From NCBI GenBank assembly GCA_009724975.1, contig SRXB01000030.1, positions 1 to 12,854 on the forward strand: a DNA stretch of 12,854 bases. Direction: 5' to 3'. Made by a program: the position numbers and the translations under genes. Shown here piece after piece: positions 1 to 8,267 of this stretch; position 1 is the stretch's first letter; every line of letters begins with the position of its first letter. The notes under the pieces were generated by a model that was given only the letters and a program-made list of their open reading frames with translations, was not told where the DNA came from and did not search any database. Origin of the DNA: a bacterium. Its GTDB lineage: Bacteria > Desulfobacterota > Deferrisomatia > Deferrisomatales > BM512.

Positions 1-720
1 GTCACGAAGAAGAACTCCGCCGGAGTCGCCGGAAAGATAAAATTCGGCGCGATGATCGTGGTTGCGGCGGTCGGCTGCTGGATACTGATGAAGGACCCCG
101 CCTTCAACACGCGGCTGGTCTTCCCCTTCTTCAAGAACCTTCGGCCCGACCTTGGGATGTGGTACCTGCCCTTCGCGGTCTTTGTAGTGGTTGGAGCTGG
201 CAACGCGGTTAACCTCACCGACGGCCTCGACGGGCTGGCCTCGGGGCCGGTCATAATCTCAAGCCTCACCTTCACCATCTTCTGCTACGTGGCGGGCAAC
301 GCGAGAATCGCCGATTACCTGCAAATCCCCTACGTCTCCGGCGCGGGAGACGTCAGCATATTCACCGCGGCGATGGCCGGAGCGGCCTTGGGCTTTTTGT
401 GGTTCAACGCCTATCCGGCGCAGGTCTTCATGGGCGACGTGGGAAGCCTCGCCCTGGGCGGCGCGCTGGGAATGGCGGCGGTCATCTGCAAATTCGAGAT
501 AGTGCTGGCGATTGTAGGCGGCGTCTTCGTAATCGAGGCGCTAAGCGTGATAATCCAGGTCGGCTATTACAAAAGAACCAAAAAGCGCATCTTCCTCATG
601 GCCCCCATCCACCACCATTTCGAGAAAAAAGGGTGGGAGGAGCCGAAGATTACGGTGCGCTTCTGGATAATTTCAATAATTCTCGCCCTCGTGGGCCTTG
701 CGACGCTGAAGATACGATGA
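1..720 (+). CDS. mraY: MraY, phospho-MurNAc-pentapeptide transferase (3' part)
   Basis: This integral membrane enzyme moves phospho-MurNAc-pentapeptide from UDP to undecaprenyl phosphate, making lipid I on the inner face of the cytoplasmic membrane. The frame is open from base 1 and gives 239 residues. From memory these align without large gaps to about residues 122-360 of the 360-residue E. coli protein, so roughly the first third lies upstream, including the DD motif of the active site. Visible family motifs are NAVNLTDGLDGLA (bases 202-240), FMGDVGSLALGG with the catalytic-site Asp (427-462) and MAPIHHHFEKKGW with the His triplet (598-636). Several hydrophobic segments separate them, and the tail GLATLKIR matches the E. 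coli GLATLKVR. The stop overlaps the murD start as ATGA, so translation is probably coupled. I see nothing degenerate in this part. Confidence 0.98.
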   Translation, partial: VTKKNSAGVAGKIKFGAMIVVAAVGCWILMKDPAFNTRLVFPFFKNLRPDLGMWYLPFAVFVVVGAGNAVNLTDGLDGLASGPVIISSLTFTIFCYVAGNARIADYLQIPYVSGAGDVSIFTAAMAGAALGFLWFNAYPAQVFMGDVGSLALGGALGMAAVICKFEIVLAIVGGVFVIEALSVIIQVGYYKRTKKRIFLMAPIHHHFEKKGWEEPKITVRFWIISIILALVGLATLKIR

Positions 721-2084
721 GCGACCTTAGCCTTTCGCAAAAAAGAGTCCTCGTGGCCGGAGCGGGAGTGAGCGGCATAGCCTCCGCGCGCTTTTGCCTC
801 GGCGCGGGCTCGTTTGTCGTCCTGGCCGACGACCGCGAAAGAGACTCCCTCTCCCAGCCAGCCCAAAACCTCGAAAAAGAAGGCGTCACGCTGGTCTGCG
901 GCGGCATCGCCAAGGCGGGGACCGGTTTTGACCTTTGCGTACTCAGCCCTGGCATAAGCATCTTCGACCCGCGCATAAAAGCGCTATCGGAGGCCGGAGC
1001 CGAAGTCATCAGCGAGATCGAGCTCGCCGCAAGGTTCCTAAAGGCCCCCATTCTCGCCATCACCGGCACCAACGGCAAGACAACCGCCACCGAACTGACC
1101 GGAAAAATCCTGAAAGACGCCGGAAAGCGCGTCTTCGTGGGCGGCAACGTCGGAACCCCCCTCATAGAGGCGGTCGGCGGCGATTACGAGATAGTGGTCG
1201 CGGAAATATCCAGCTTCCAGCTCGAAGGGTGCTCGACTTTCCGCCCGAAGGTATCGGTCTGGCTCAACCTCACGGGCGACCACCTTGAGCGCCACGCCGA
1301 CATGGAAGAATACGGCGGGGCAAAAGCCCGCATATTCAAAAACCAGGACTCCTCCGACGCGGCGGTTGTCAACCGCGACGACCCGCTGGTCTGGGCCTAC
1401 GCGCAAAAATGCGGCGCGACCCTCCTGCCCTACACCACAAAAGGCCCGCTGGGAGTCGGGGCGTGGAAAGAGGGCGAAGAGCTGGTGGTTCTGATGCCGG
1501 GGCGCGACGGCGCGCGCCTGCCCCTTGGCGGATTGAAACTCAAGGGCCTTCACAATATCGAAAACGTCCTCGCCTGCCTGCTTGCAACGGCGGTTTTCGG
1601 CGTGCCGCTGCAAAATGCGTGGGAAAGCGCCTGCCAATTCAAGGGCTTGCCGCACAGGGTGGAGGAATTCCTTGTCTGGCGCGGAATTACCTTCATCGAC
1701 GATTCAAAGGCCACCAACGTGGACGCGGTAGTGCGGGCGGTCCAGATGGGCGATTCCCCCCTCATCCTCCTTATGGGCGGAGTAGAAAAGAATTCCGACT
1801 ACTCTCCGATAAGGGCGGGGCTGGAAAAACGTTGCAAAATGCTCATTCTCGTCGGCCCAAATGTCGGCAGGATGGAGAGCGAGCTTAGGGGCTCGGCCCC
1901 GATACGGCTGGCGGCGAATTGGCCCGAAGGGGTTAAAATCGCTCTTGGCGAGGCGAAGAGCGGAGATGCTGTTATGCTGAGCCCCGCCGCCGCCAGCTTC
2001 GATTTTTTCACTAGCTACGCCCATCGCGGCGACGTTTTCCAAAAACTTTGCGTCGAGGAGACGGGGAGGATTGGCGATGGCTAA
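717..2084 (+). CDS. murD: MurD, UDP-MurNAc-L-Ala:D-Glu ligase
   Basis: This cytoplasmic ATP-dependent ligase adds D-glutamate to UDP-MurNAc-L-Ala. The protein has 455 residues, near the usual 440-460. It has an N-terminal Rossmann-like UDP-binding part (VLVAGAGVSGIASA, residues 11-24). The P-loop is GTNGKTT at 117-123. A Lys in GGAKARIF (K203) fits the carbamylated lysine of the family. HNIENVLA closes the central domain. The C-terminal ligase domain has DDSKATN (328-334) and SPAAASFDFF (422-431). The frame is open upstream to base 399, but that stretch overlaps mraY out of frame. The ATG at 717, which overlaps the mraY TGA, gives the family N-terminus. The gene overlaps ftsW by 8 bases. All the key motifs I can name are intact. 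Confidence 0.98.
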   Translation: MSDLSLSQKRVLVAGAGVSGIASARFCLGAGSFVVLADDRERDSLSQPAQNLEKEGVTLVCGGIAKAGTGFDLCVLSPGISIFDPRIKALSEAGAEVISEIELAARFLKAPILAITGTNGKTTATELTGKILKDAGKRVFVGGNVGTPLIEAVGGDYEIVVAEISSFQLEGCSTFRPKVSVWLNLTGDHLERHADMEEYGGAKARIFKNQDSSDAAVVNRDDPLVWAYAQKCGATLLPYTTKGPLGVGAWKEGEELVVLMPGRDGARLPLGGLKLKGLHNIENVLACLLATAVFGVPLQNAWESACQFKGLPHRVEEFLVWRGITFIDDSKATNVDAVVRAVQMGDSPLILLMGGVEKNSDYSPIRAGLEKRCKMLILVGPNVGRMESELRGSAPIRLAANWPEGVKIALGEAKSGDAVMLSPAAASFDFFTSYAHRGDVFQKLCVEETGRIGDG

Positions 2085-3198
2085 GATAAATGGCCGCCAG
2101 TTCAAGCTCCCCGACCTTTTCGTAACCGGCTGCGTCGCGGCGTTGACGGTAATTGGGCTTATTATGGCCTTCTCCACCTCTAAGCTGGTTTCCGGCGACG
2201 ATGGGATGAAGATGGTCGCCTCTCACTTTTTAAAGCAGTTCCTCTTCGCGGGCATCGGAGTCGGAGCCTTCTGGTACGCCTCGATTGCGCCCATGGACAA
2301 GATGAGGAAATTATCGATCCCGATTTTGGCTTTCGTAACGGTCCTGCTGGCCCTCGTCGTCTGGTCCCCGCTCGGCGTTACCGCCAACGGCGCAATGCGG
2401 TGGCTCAAAATCGGCCCCCTTCGCTTCCAGCCCTCGGAGATGGCAAAACTTGCGCTGGTGCTCTTCCTCGCCGACAGCATGGCGAGGCGCGGAAGCGAGA
2501 AAATGAAGGACCTGAAGTGGGGGTTTATGCCAAATCTGGTCATCCCCGCGATTCCGATTGGCCTCATCGCGCTGGAAAAGGACCTCGGAACCTGCGTGGT
2601 TATGGTCGCGGTCATCTGCGCGATGATGTTCATAGCCGGAGCGAAGCTCTCTCACCTCGGCGCGCTTGCGCTGGCCGCCGTGGCGGGAATAATAGGCCTG
2701 ATCATAATAGAGCCGTATCGCATGGCCCGCATAACGGCCTTCCTTGAGCCGGAAAAGCACATGCTCGACACCGCCTTCCAGCTCACCCAGTCCCAGCTGG
2801 CCTTCGCTTCGGGCGGCCTTTTTGGCGCGGGCATCGGCTCGGGCCAGCAAAAACTCTTTTACCTGCCCGAAGCCCACACCGACTTCGTCCTCTCAGTCTG
2901 GGGAGAAGAGGTCGGCCTTTTCGGCACTCTGGCGGTCATATTTCTCTTCGCCGTCCTGACGACAAGGGGAATAGCCATCGCCATCAGGCAAAAAGAACCC
3001 TTCCGCCGCTATATGGCCATCGGGTTGACCTCGTGGCTCGCCTTCCAGGCGATAATAAACTCCTTCGTCGTCCTCGGCGCGGCCCCCACCAAGGGCCTAG
3101 CGCTCCCCTTCGTCTCCTACGGAGGAACGGGGCTGATTATAACCCTGGCCGGAGCGGGATTGCTCGCCGGGCTCAGCAGGCCGCAGGAGGAAGCATGA
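2077..3198 (+). CDS. ftsW: FtsW, septal peptidoglycan glycosyltransferase (SEDS family)
   Basis: FtsW is a polytopic membrane protein of the SEDS family. It polymerises glycan strands from lipid II at the division site with its partner class B PBP, FtsI. The product has 373 residues and many hydrophobic segments. SEDS signatures seen are NGAMRWLKIGPLRFQPSE near 106-123, EAHTDF holding the presumed catalytic Asp (D269), GEEVGLFG just after it, and GLALPFVSYGGTG near the C-terminus. Where many family members have QPDLGT, this one has EKDLGT, a mild variation. I chose the ATG at 2077 over the in-frame TTG at 2071. The GGAGG at 2065-2069 sits 7 bases before the ATG but only 1 base before the TTG. 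The gene overlaps murD by 8 bases and murG by 4. FtsW rather than RodA is inferred from its place in the cluster. Confidence 0.96.
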   Translation: MAKINGRQFKLPDLFVTGCVAALTVIGLIMAFSTSKLVSGDDGMKMVASHFLKQFLFAGIGVGAFWYASIAPMDKMRKLSIPILAFVTVLLALVVWSPLGVTANGAMRWLKIGPLRFQPSEMAKLALVLFLADSMARRGSEKMKDLKWGFMPNLVIPAIPIGLIALEKDLGTCVVMVAVICAMMFIAGAKLSHLGALALAAVAGIIGLIIIEPYRMARITAFLEPEKHMLDTAFQLTQSQLAFASGGLFGAGIGSGQQKLFYLPEAHTDFVLSVWGEEVGLFGTLAVIFLFAVLTTRGIAIAIRQKEPFRRYMAIGLTSWLAFQAIINSFVVLGAAPTKGLALPFVSYGGTGLIITLAGAGLLAGLSRPQEEA

Positions 3199-4280
3199 GA
3201 CTTCTGATAGCGGGAGGAGGAACCGGAGGGCATCTTTACCCGGGCATAGCCGTTGCGCAGGAGCTTTTGGCGCGCGGCGGCAACGAGGTCTGTTTCGCGG
3301 GCAACTTAAACGGCTTCGAGGGCAAGGTCTTGCCGGGCCTCGGCTACAGGCTTTTGGACATACGCTCCGGAGGACTTATCGGGGTCGGCCTTGGCGCAAA
3401 AATCAAAAGCGTGGGGCGCGTGGCGATGGGATTTTCGGACGCGAAAAGAGCGGTCGAAAACTTCAGGCCCGACGCCTGCCTGGGCGTCGGCGGCTACGTC
3501 TCCTTTCCCGTTGTCGCTTGGTGCGCGCTAAAGGGAATTCCCTCGGCGATAGCCGAACAAAACGCCAAGGCGGGCCTCTCCAACAGGCTTTTGGGCAAGA
3601 TGGTGAAGCGCGTTTACCTTGGCGACGACGGCGCTAAACGCGAATTTCCATCAAGCAAAACGATGTTCACCGGAAACCCCCTTCGCGGCGGTTTTTCCGC
3701 GCCGGTACCTTACAGGACCCCCAAAGCGGGTGAGCCTCTAAGGGTATTGGTGCTGGGCGGCAGCCAGGGGGCGGCAAGCCTCAACAGAATCGTTCCCGAA
3801 GCGCTTCGGGAGCTGAAAATACCGGTGCAGGTGGTCCACCAGTGCGGCAGGGGAAAAGAAGTGGGACTAAAAGAGGCCTATTCTTCGATAACAGGCGTTA
3901 CGGTAACCCCCTTCATCGACGAAATGGCGAAAGCTTACGGCTGGGCGCACCTTGTCATAGCCCGCGCCGGAGCCCTCACCCTTGCGGAGCTCGCGGCGGC
4001 GGCAAGGCCGGCGATATTGGTCCCCTTTCCCTACGCCGCCGAAAACCACCAGGAGCACAACGCCCTCTCCGCCCAAAAACGCGGGGCGGCCATATGCATG
4101 GCTGAGAGAGACCTCACCGCCACGAAGTTGACCACGCTGATAGAGGGCCTCATGAGCGACCACCAGGTTTTGGAGGAGATGTCCAAAAGCGCGGCCCACA
4201 GCGCCAAGGTAGACGCGGCGAAGGCGATTGTGGACGACCTTGCCGGACTTTGCGGAAAGAAGAGGGGCCACGATGTTTAA
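3195..4280 (+). CDS. murG: MurG, lipid II-forming GlcNAc transferase
   Basis: MurG is a peripheral inner-face membrane GT-B glycosyltransferase. It adds GlcNAc from UDP-GlcNAc to lipid I, giving lipid II. The protein has 361 residues, the normal length. The N-terminal domain carries the glycine-rich GGGTGGHLYPG loop (residues 7-17), GGYVSFPV and an EQNAKAGLSNR segment (family form EQN..PG..N). The C-terminal nucleotide-binding domain has VLGGSQGA (G188-G189-S190-Q191), ARAGALTLAEL and ENHQEHNA (283-290). The start is ATG 3195, overlapping the ftsW stop as ATGA, with AGGAGG at 3185-3190 just upstream. An open extension back to 3033 lies wholly inside ftsW and is rejected. The gene overlaps murC by 8 bases. 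Confidence 0.98.
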   Translation: MRLLIAGGGTGGHLYPGIAVAQELLARGGNEVCFAGNLNGFEGKVLPGLGYRLLDIRSGGLIGVGLGAKIKSVGRVAMGFSDAKRAVENFRPDACLGVGGYVSFPVVAWCALKGIPSAIAEQNAKAGLSNRLLGKMVKRVYLGDDGAKREFPSSKTMFTGNPLRGGFSAPVPYRTPKAGEPLRVLVLGGSQGAASLNRIVPEALRELKIPVQVVHQCGRGKEVGLKEAYSSITGVTVTPFIDEMAKAYGWAHLVIARAGALTLAELAAAARPAILVPFPYAAENHQEHNALSAQKRGAAICMAERDLTATKLTTLIEGLMSDHQVLEEMSKSAAHSAKVDAAKAIVDDLAGLCGKKRGHDV

Positions 4281-5652
4281 AACCGACCGCAAAATACACT
4301 TCGTCGGCATTGGCGGCATCGGGATGAGCGGCATAGCCGAGGTACTTATAAACCTTGGCTACCGCGTGAGCGGCTCCGACATGCGGGAATCGCCGATAAC
4401 CCAAAGGCTCGCCTCCCTCGGCGCCGAAATACACATCGGCCACGCCACCCAAAACGTGGGCGACTCTTTCGTTGTAGTCATAAGCTCAGCGGTCGGCCCC
4501 GAAAACCCCGAGGTGGTCGAGGCCAACGAAAAACTCATCCCCGTAATCCCGCGCGCAGAGATGCTGGCCGAGCTCATGCGCATGAAATACGGGGTGGCGG
4601 TGGCGGGAGCCCACGGCAAGACAACCACTACCTCGCTGGTAGCCTCCATCCTCTCCGACGCGGGATTCGACCCGACGATAGTGGTCGGCGGCAAGGTCGG
4701 CAAGCTCGGCTCCAACGCACGGCTGGGCCAGGGGAAATTCCTCGTGGCCGAAGCCGACGAGAGCGACGGCAGCTTCCTCCTCCTCGCCCCCACCATCGCG
4801 GTGATAACCAACATCGACCGCGAACACATCAACCATTACGGAACCGAGGAGGCGATAGAGCGGGCTTTCATAGACTTCGCCAACAAAGTCCCCTTTTACG
4901 GCGCGGTGATACTCTGCCTCGACGACCCGAAGGTGCAGGGCATTTTGCCCGCGCTCAAGCGCCGCACCATAACCTACGGCCTCGGCAGGCAGGCCGACCT
5001 CTTCGCCCGCCACATCGTAATGCGCGAGGGAAAAAGCTCCTTCGAGGTGGTCAGGAACGGAGAGCCCATTGCCCGGGTTTCCCTCTCCCTGCCGGGCCAG
5101 CACAATGTACTCAACGCCCTGGCGGCTTTCTGCGTTGGCCTGGAGCTCGGCGCCTCGCCTGAGGTCATAGCGAAGTCGCTTGGCGAGTTCGGCGGCGTCG
5201 ACAGAAGATCTCAGGTCAAGGGAACGGCGGGCGGGGTCATGGTGATGGACGACTACGGCCACCACCCCACCGAGATAGAGGCCGCGCTCAAGGGTCTTAG
5301 GGAATCTTGGGACAGGCGCATCATCGCAATCTTCCAGCCCCACCGCTACTCGCGGACCCAGGACCTCGCCGAGCGTTTTTACACGGCCTTTTACAACGCC
5401 GACTGCCTCTTTGTCGCCGACGTTTACGCGGCGGGCGAATCGCCCCTCGATGGCGTCGATTCACAGGCCCTCGTCGAGGGCATACGGCAACACGGACACC
5501 GTTTCGCCCGCTACGCCGGGACCGTCGAAGAAGCCGCCGCCCTGGCCGCGGCGGAGGCCAAGGACGGCGATATCGTCATAACCCTAGGCGCGGGCAATGT
5601 ATGGCAGGCTTCCGAAAAGATCCTCACTCTCCTCAGGGGGGAAGATTCATGA
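4273..5652 (+). CDS. murC: MurC, UDP-MurNAc:L-alanine ligase
   Basis: This cytoplasmic ATP-dependent ligase attaches L-alanine to UDP-MurNAc, the first amino acid of the stem peptide. The protein has 459 residues, slightly shorter than E. coli MurC (491). It has the N-terminal HFVGIGGIGMSGIAE UDP-binding loop (residues 9-23) and the AGAHGKTTTT P-loop (111-120). EADESDGSFL and TNIDREH mark the metal and ATP site. HNVLNALAA and, in the C-terminal domain, DDYGHHPTEI, FQPHRYSRT and LGAGN follow. The start is ATG 4273 with a GAGGGG ribosome site at 4262-4267, 8 bases inside the end of murG. A TTG start at 4228 would add 15 residues unlike the family and is rejected. The 3' end overlaps the next gene as ATGA. 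The enzyme acts directly after MurB in the pathway, which matters because the next gene is an abnormal MurB. Confidence 0.98.
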   Translation: MFKTDRKIHFVGIGGIGMSGIAEVLINLGYRVSGSDMRESPITQRLASLGAEIHIGHATQNVGDSFVVVISSAVGPENPEVVEANEKLIPVIPRAEMLAELMRMKYGVAVAGAHGKTTTTSLVASILSDAGFDPTIVVGGKVGKLGSNARLGQGKFLVAEADESDGSFLLLAPTIAVITNIDREHINHYGTEEAIERAFIDFANKVPFYGAVILCLDDPKVQGILPALKRRTITYGLGRQADLFARHIVMREGKSSFEVVRNGEPIARVSLSLPGQHNVLNALAAFCVGLELGASPEVIAKSLGEFGGVDRRSQVKGTAGGVMVMDDYGHHPTEIEAALKGLRESWDRRIIAIFQPHRYSRTQDLAERFYTAFYNADCLFVADVYAAGESPLDGVDSQALVEGIRQHGHRFARYAGTVEEAAALAAAEAKDGDIVITLGAGNVWQASEKILTLLRGEDS

Positions 5653-6602
5653 GCGGATACAGCGCCATCGAGATGATTCAAAAAATGGTTACGGGGCAGG
5701 TCGCGCTTAACGCCCCCATGTCAAACATAACCGCTTCGCGCTCGGGCGGAACCACCGACATTCTCATCACCCCTTCGGACGTGGAAGATCTGGCGAGGGT
5801 GGTCAAGTTTCTCTCCCAGCGCGGAATCAAATATTTCGTAATGGGCGGCGCGACGGGCATATTGGTCCGCGACGGCGGCATCAGGGGAGCGGTCTTAAGG
5901 CTTGGCCCGAGCTTTCAGGGGATGAAGGTGCTGGACGCCGACGGCAATTCTCCTGTGATTAGGGCCAGCGCGGGATCCAACGTCTCCGAGCTGGTGCGCT
6001 CCATGGCTGAGCAGGGCCTTGGCGGGGTGGAATTCCTCTACGGTATACCCGGGACCATCGGCGGCGCGATAATGCGCAACGCCAAAAGCCTTGGCGAATC
6101 CATTTCCAGCAGGGTCCTCTCCGTCGAGGCGATGGATCCGGAAGGCGAGATTCATTCCTTCCCCGCGGAAATCCTGAAATTCGGCCCCCATTCCTGCGCC
6201 CTGCCCACGGGCCACATAATAATCAGCGTAGATATAAAGGCCGAAAGGCGCGACGAGGAGGAGATAAGAGAGCGGGTGAAAACGGTGCTGGACGAGCGCC
6301 AGAAAAACCACCCTCCGCCGGGCGGGGCTACCGCCATGCTCTTTCTCGACCCCGCCGGCAGGCCCCCCGCCTCGGAACTGATAGCTCAGTGCGGGCTCAA
6401 GGGAATAAGGGCTGGAGACGCCGAAATATCTTCCCTGAACCCCAATTTCATAACAAACCTGGGCGAGGCGACCACGGCCAACATAATCGCCCTGATGGGG
6501 CTCATCCAGGAGCGCGTTTACATAAAACACAAGATTCACCTGAAGACTTTCGTCGAAACCATCGGCAGCCGCCAGCAAGACATGCTGCGCATAAAGAGGT
6601 GA
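5649..6602 (+). CDS. MurB-like FAD-binding protein with altered catalytic residues
   Basis: By position and fold this is MurB, the flavoenzyme that reduces UDP-GlcNAc-enolpyruvate to UDP-MurNAc. The 317 residues match the short (type II, Gram-positive-like) MurB length. FAD-domain signatures are recognisable: RSGGTTDILITP, GGATGILVRDGGIRG (66-80) and GIPGTIGGAIMRNA (132-145). The C-terminal GLKGIRAGDAEIS and NPNFITNLG segments also fit. Active-site positions differ, however. The PSAGSVFKNP-type motif reads GGATAMLFLDP (225-235), putting Met230 where the catalytic Ser should be. The FGYR motif reads FGPH (Pro180, His181). The C-terminal LEPEVRxIG motif reads LKTFVETIG, with Phe301 at the catalytic Glu. 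The start ATG 5649 overlaps the murC stop and has a G-rich ribosome site at 5635-5642. The frame is clean, so this is not simple decay. I leave the symbol empty because MurB activity is doubtful; the fold assignment is firm. Confidence 0.85.
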   Translation: MSGYSAIEMIQKMVTGQVALNAPMSNITASRSGGTTDILITPSDVEDLARVVKFLSQRGIKYFVMGGATGILVRDGGIRGAVLRLGPSFQGMKVLDADGNSPVIRASAGSNVSELVRSMAEQGLGGVEFLYGIPGTIGGAIMRNAKSLGESISSRVLSVEAMDPEGEIHSFPAEILKFGPHSCALPTGHIIISVDIKAERRDEEEIRERVKTVLDERQKNHPPPGGATAMLFLDPAGRPPASELIAQCGLKGIRAGDAEISSLNPNFITNLGEATTANIIALMGLIQERVYIKHKIHLKTFVETIGSRQQDMLRIKR

Positions 6603-6607
6603 GGAGG
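6601..6607 (+). promoter_or_regulatory. Ribosome binding site of ddl
   Basis: GAGGAGG lies 5 bases before the GTG at 6613 and overlaps the last two bases of the murB-like TGA stop. This strong site decides the GTG start. It also suggests that ribosomes ending the upstream gene can reload here without an ATGA overlap. Confidence 0.8.
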
Positions 6608-6612
6608 CAGGG

Positions 6613-7512
6613 GTGGCCAAGGTAGCGGTTTTGAAAGGCGGGATGAGCGCGGAGCGCGAAATAAGTCTGGTGACCGGCGCGGCGGTGGCCAAGGGCCTGC
6701 GCGGGTGCGGCCACGACGTGGTTGAGATAGACGTCGGGCAGGATCTTGCCGCCCAAATAGCAAAAACCGCCCCCGACGCCGTATTTATCGCCCTTCACGG
6801 CAGGTGGGGCGAGGACGGCACCGTGCAGGGCCTTCTTGAGATAATGGGGATTCCCTACACCGGCTCGGGGGTAACCGCCAGCGCGCTTGCGATGGACAAA
6901 ACCCTCAGCAAAGTCCTTTTCAGGGCCTGCGGCGTTCCGACACCCGATTTCCAATCCCTTTCGCCGGAAGAAGGCTCGGCGCAGATTAAAGTCAAAGCTC
7001 CGCTGGTGGTCAAGCCCCCGCGCGAAGGCTCCACAATAGGGATAGCCATGGCGATGACCGAGGCGGAGGTTCCAGAGGCGCTCCAGATAGCCAGGGCGCA
7101 CGCGAAAACCGTTTTGGTGGAAAAATTCGTAAAGGGAAGGGAGCTTACTGTCGCGGTTTTGGACTCGACACCCCTTCCCATAGTCGAAATCGAGCCTGAA
7201 AGCGGCTTTTACGACTACGAATCAAAATATACGCCGGGCAAGACGCGCTACACCTGCCCCGCCCTCCTTGAGCCGGTCCTCGCCAAAAAGGTTTCGGACG
7301 CCGGGGTGGCGGCCTACGACGCCCTCGGCTGTTCGGGCGCGGCCCGCGTGGATGTGCTTTTGGACGGCGAGGGAAACCCCTGGGTTCTTGAAGTCAACAC
7401 CATTCCCGGAATGACTCCCACGAGCCTCCTGCCGAAGGCCGCCCTTGCGGGCGGAATGGATTTTGAGGCTCTGGTGGGGAAAATTTTGAGCGGAGCGTCC
7501 TTAAAGGCATGA
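6613..7512 (+). CDS. ddl: D-alanine--D-alanine ligase
   Basis: Ddl is a cytoplasmic ATP-grasp enzyme. It joins two D-alanines into the dipeptide that MurF adds to the stem peptide. The protein has 299 residues, typical of DdlB-type enzymes. GGMSAEREISL near the N-terminus contains Glu14, matching E. coli Glu15, which binds the first D-Ala. LHGRWGEDGTVQG and YTGSGVTASALAMDK follow. ATP-grasp elements are VVKPPREGSTIG and the omega-loop region YDYESKYTPG. The metal-binding LEVNTIPGMTPTSL lies near 259-272, with Glu260 and Asn262. GTG 6613 is the start, backed by a strong ribosome site. The end overlaps ftsQ as ATGA. I see no missing key residue. Confidence 0.98.
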   Translation: MAKVAVLKGGMSAEREISLVTGAAVAKGLRGCGHDVVEIDVGQDLAAQIAKTAPDAVFIALHGRWGEDGTVQGLLEIMGIPYTGSGVTASALAMDKTLSKVLFRACGVPTPDFQSLSPEEGSAQIKVKAPLVVKPPREGSTIGIAMAMTEAEVPEALQIARAHAKTVLVEKFVKGRELTVAVLDSTPLPIVEIEPESGFYDYESKYTPGKTRYTCPALLEPVLAKKVSDAGVAAYDALGCSGAARVDVLLDGEGNPWVLEVNTIPGMTPTSLLPKAALAGGMDFEALVGKILSGASLKA

Positions 7513-8267
7513 AAGAAACGAAAGCGCCCAGACAATTCGGCGGAGCCGCTTACGCGGCGGGCGTCATGGCGGCGGCGCTGCTGCTCTTTTTCGGGGTGCG
7601 CATGGCCATCGAGCTTAGCCCCTTCGTGGTGGATTCCATCGAAGTCAAGGGCAACTCCTTCACAAAAACCGAGGAGATTGTCGCCGCCACCGGCCTTATA
7701 CGCGGCGAGAGCCTTTACCAGAAAGACTTAAAATCCATCCGCGAAGACGTGGAAAAGCTCCCGTGGGTCGAAAAGGTGAACATTTCGAGGAGACTTCCGG
7801 GAAATATAAATATCGAGGTCGAGGAGACCCGCCCCTCCTTCCTGATTCGGCTGGGGGAGCGCCTTTACTATCTTTCGACGGCGGGAAAGGTAATCGACGC
7901 GCCCCTGAAAGCGGGGATAGATTTCCCCGTCGTGACTGGACTGGACTGGCCGGATATAGAGGGAGACCCTGACCTTCGCACGCAACTGCTGGATATTTTA
8001 AAAAACATAAATCCCGAGGATTTCGGCGGCCGCATAGAGGAAATACACCGCCGCAAGGGCGATGATTTCGTCATTTACGGCAATTTCCCGAATCCCTCCA
8101 GGGTGATAATCGGGCAGGGGGACATGGCGGATAAGTTCAAAAGCCTTGGCCGTCTGACGAAAACCTTAAAAAAACGCGGTCAATACGCCAAAACCGCCGA
8201 TTTTACGCTTGAAGACCGGATAATCGCCCGCCTGGAGCCGCTTGGCGAGCAAAGAGGAACAAAATGA
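7509..8267 (+). CDS. ftsQ: FtsQ, divisome membrane protein with POTRA domain
   Basis: FtsQ is a bitopic inner-membrane divisome protein. It links early cytoplasmic division proteins to the later FtsL-FtsB and FtsW-FtsI synthase. The product has 252 residues with a short cytoplasmic N-terminus, one hydrophobic segment (about 13-32) and then a POTRA domain. That domain includes VDSIEVKGNSFTKTEEIV and LPWVEKVNISRRLPGNINIEVEE at about 41-107. A beta-rich FtsQ/DivIB part follows (YYLSTAGKVID and onward). The start is ATG 7509, overlapping the ddl stop; its ribosome site is weak, so coupling to ddl is likely. The sequence is diverse in this family, so the call rests on topology, the POTRA pattern and position between ddl and ftsA. 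Confidence 0.93.
   Translation: MKETKAPRQFGGAAYAAGVMAAALLLFFGVRMAIELSPFVVDSIEVKGNSFTKTEEIVAATGLIRGESLYQKDLKSIREDVEKLPWVEKVNISRRLPGNINIEVEETRPSFLIRLGERLYYLSTAGKVIDAPLKAGIDFPVVTGLDWPDIEGDPDLRTQLLDILKNINPEDFGGRIEEIHRRKGDDFVIYGNFPNPSRVIIGQGDMADKFKSLGRLTKTLKKRGQYAKTADFTLEDRIIARLEPLGEQRGTK

Noticed and set aside
399..716. Upstream extension of murD to base 399
   Set aside because: It overlaps mraY out of frame and yields Arg/Pro-rich residues unlike any MurD. The ATG at 717 gives the family N-terminus.
3033..3194. Upstream extension of murG into ftsW
   Set aside because: The residues are low-complexity shadow sequence. ATG 3195 with AGGAGG upstream gives the expected MRLLIAGGGTGGH start.
5307..5648. 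Upstream extension of the murB-like gene into murC
   Set aside because: It is Arg-rich shadow sequence within conserved murC. ATG 5649 has a ribosome site and the normal overlap.
1..8267. Chained ATGA overlaps as an unusual feature
   Set aside because: Tight overlaps are normal in dcw clusters. They support coupling but are not novel.
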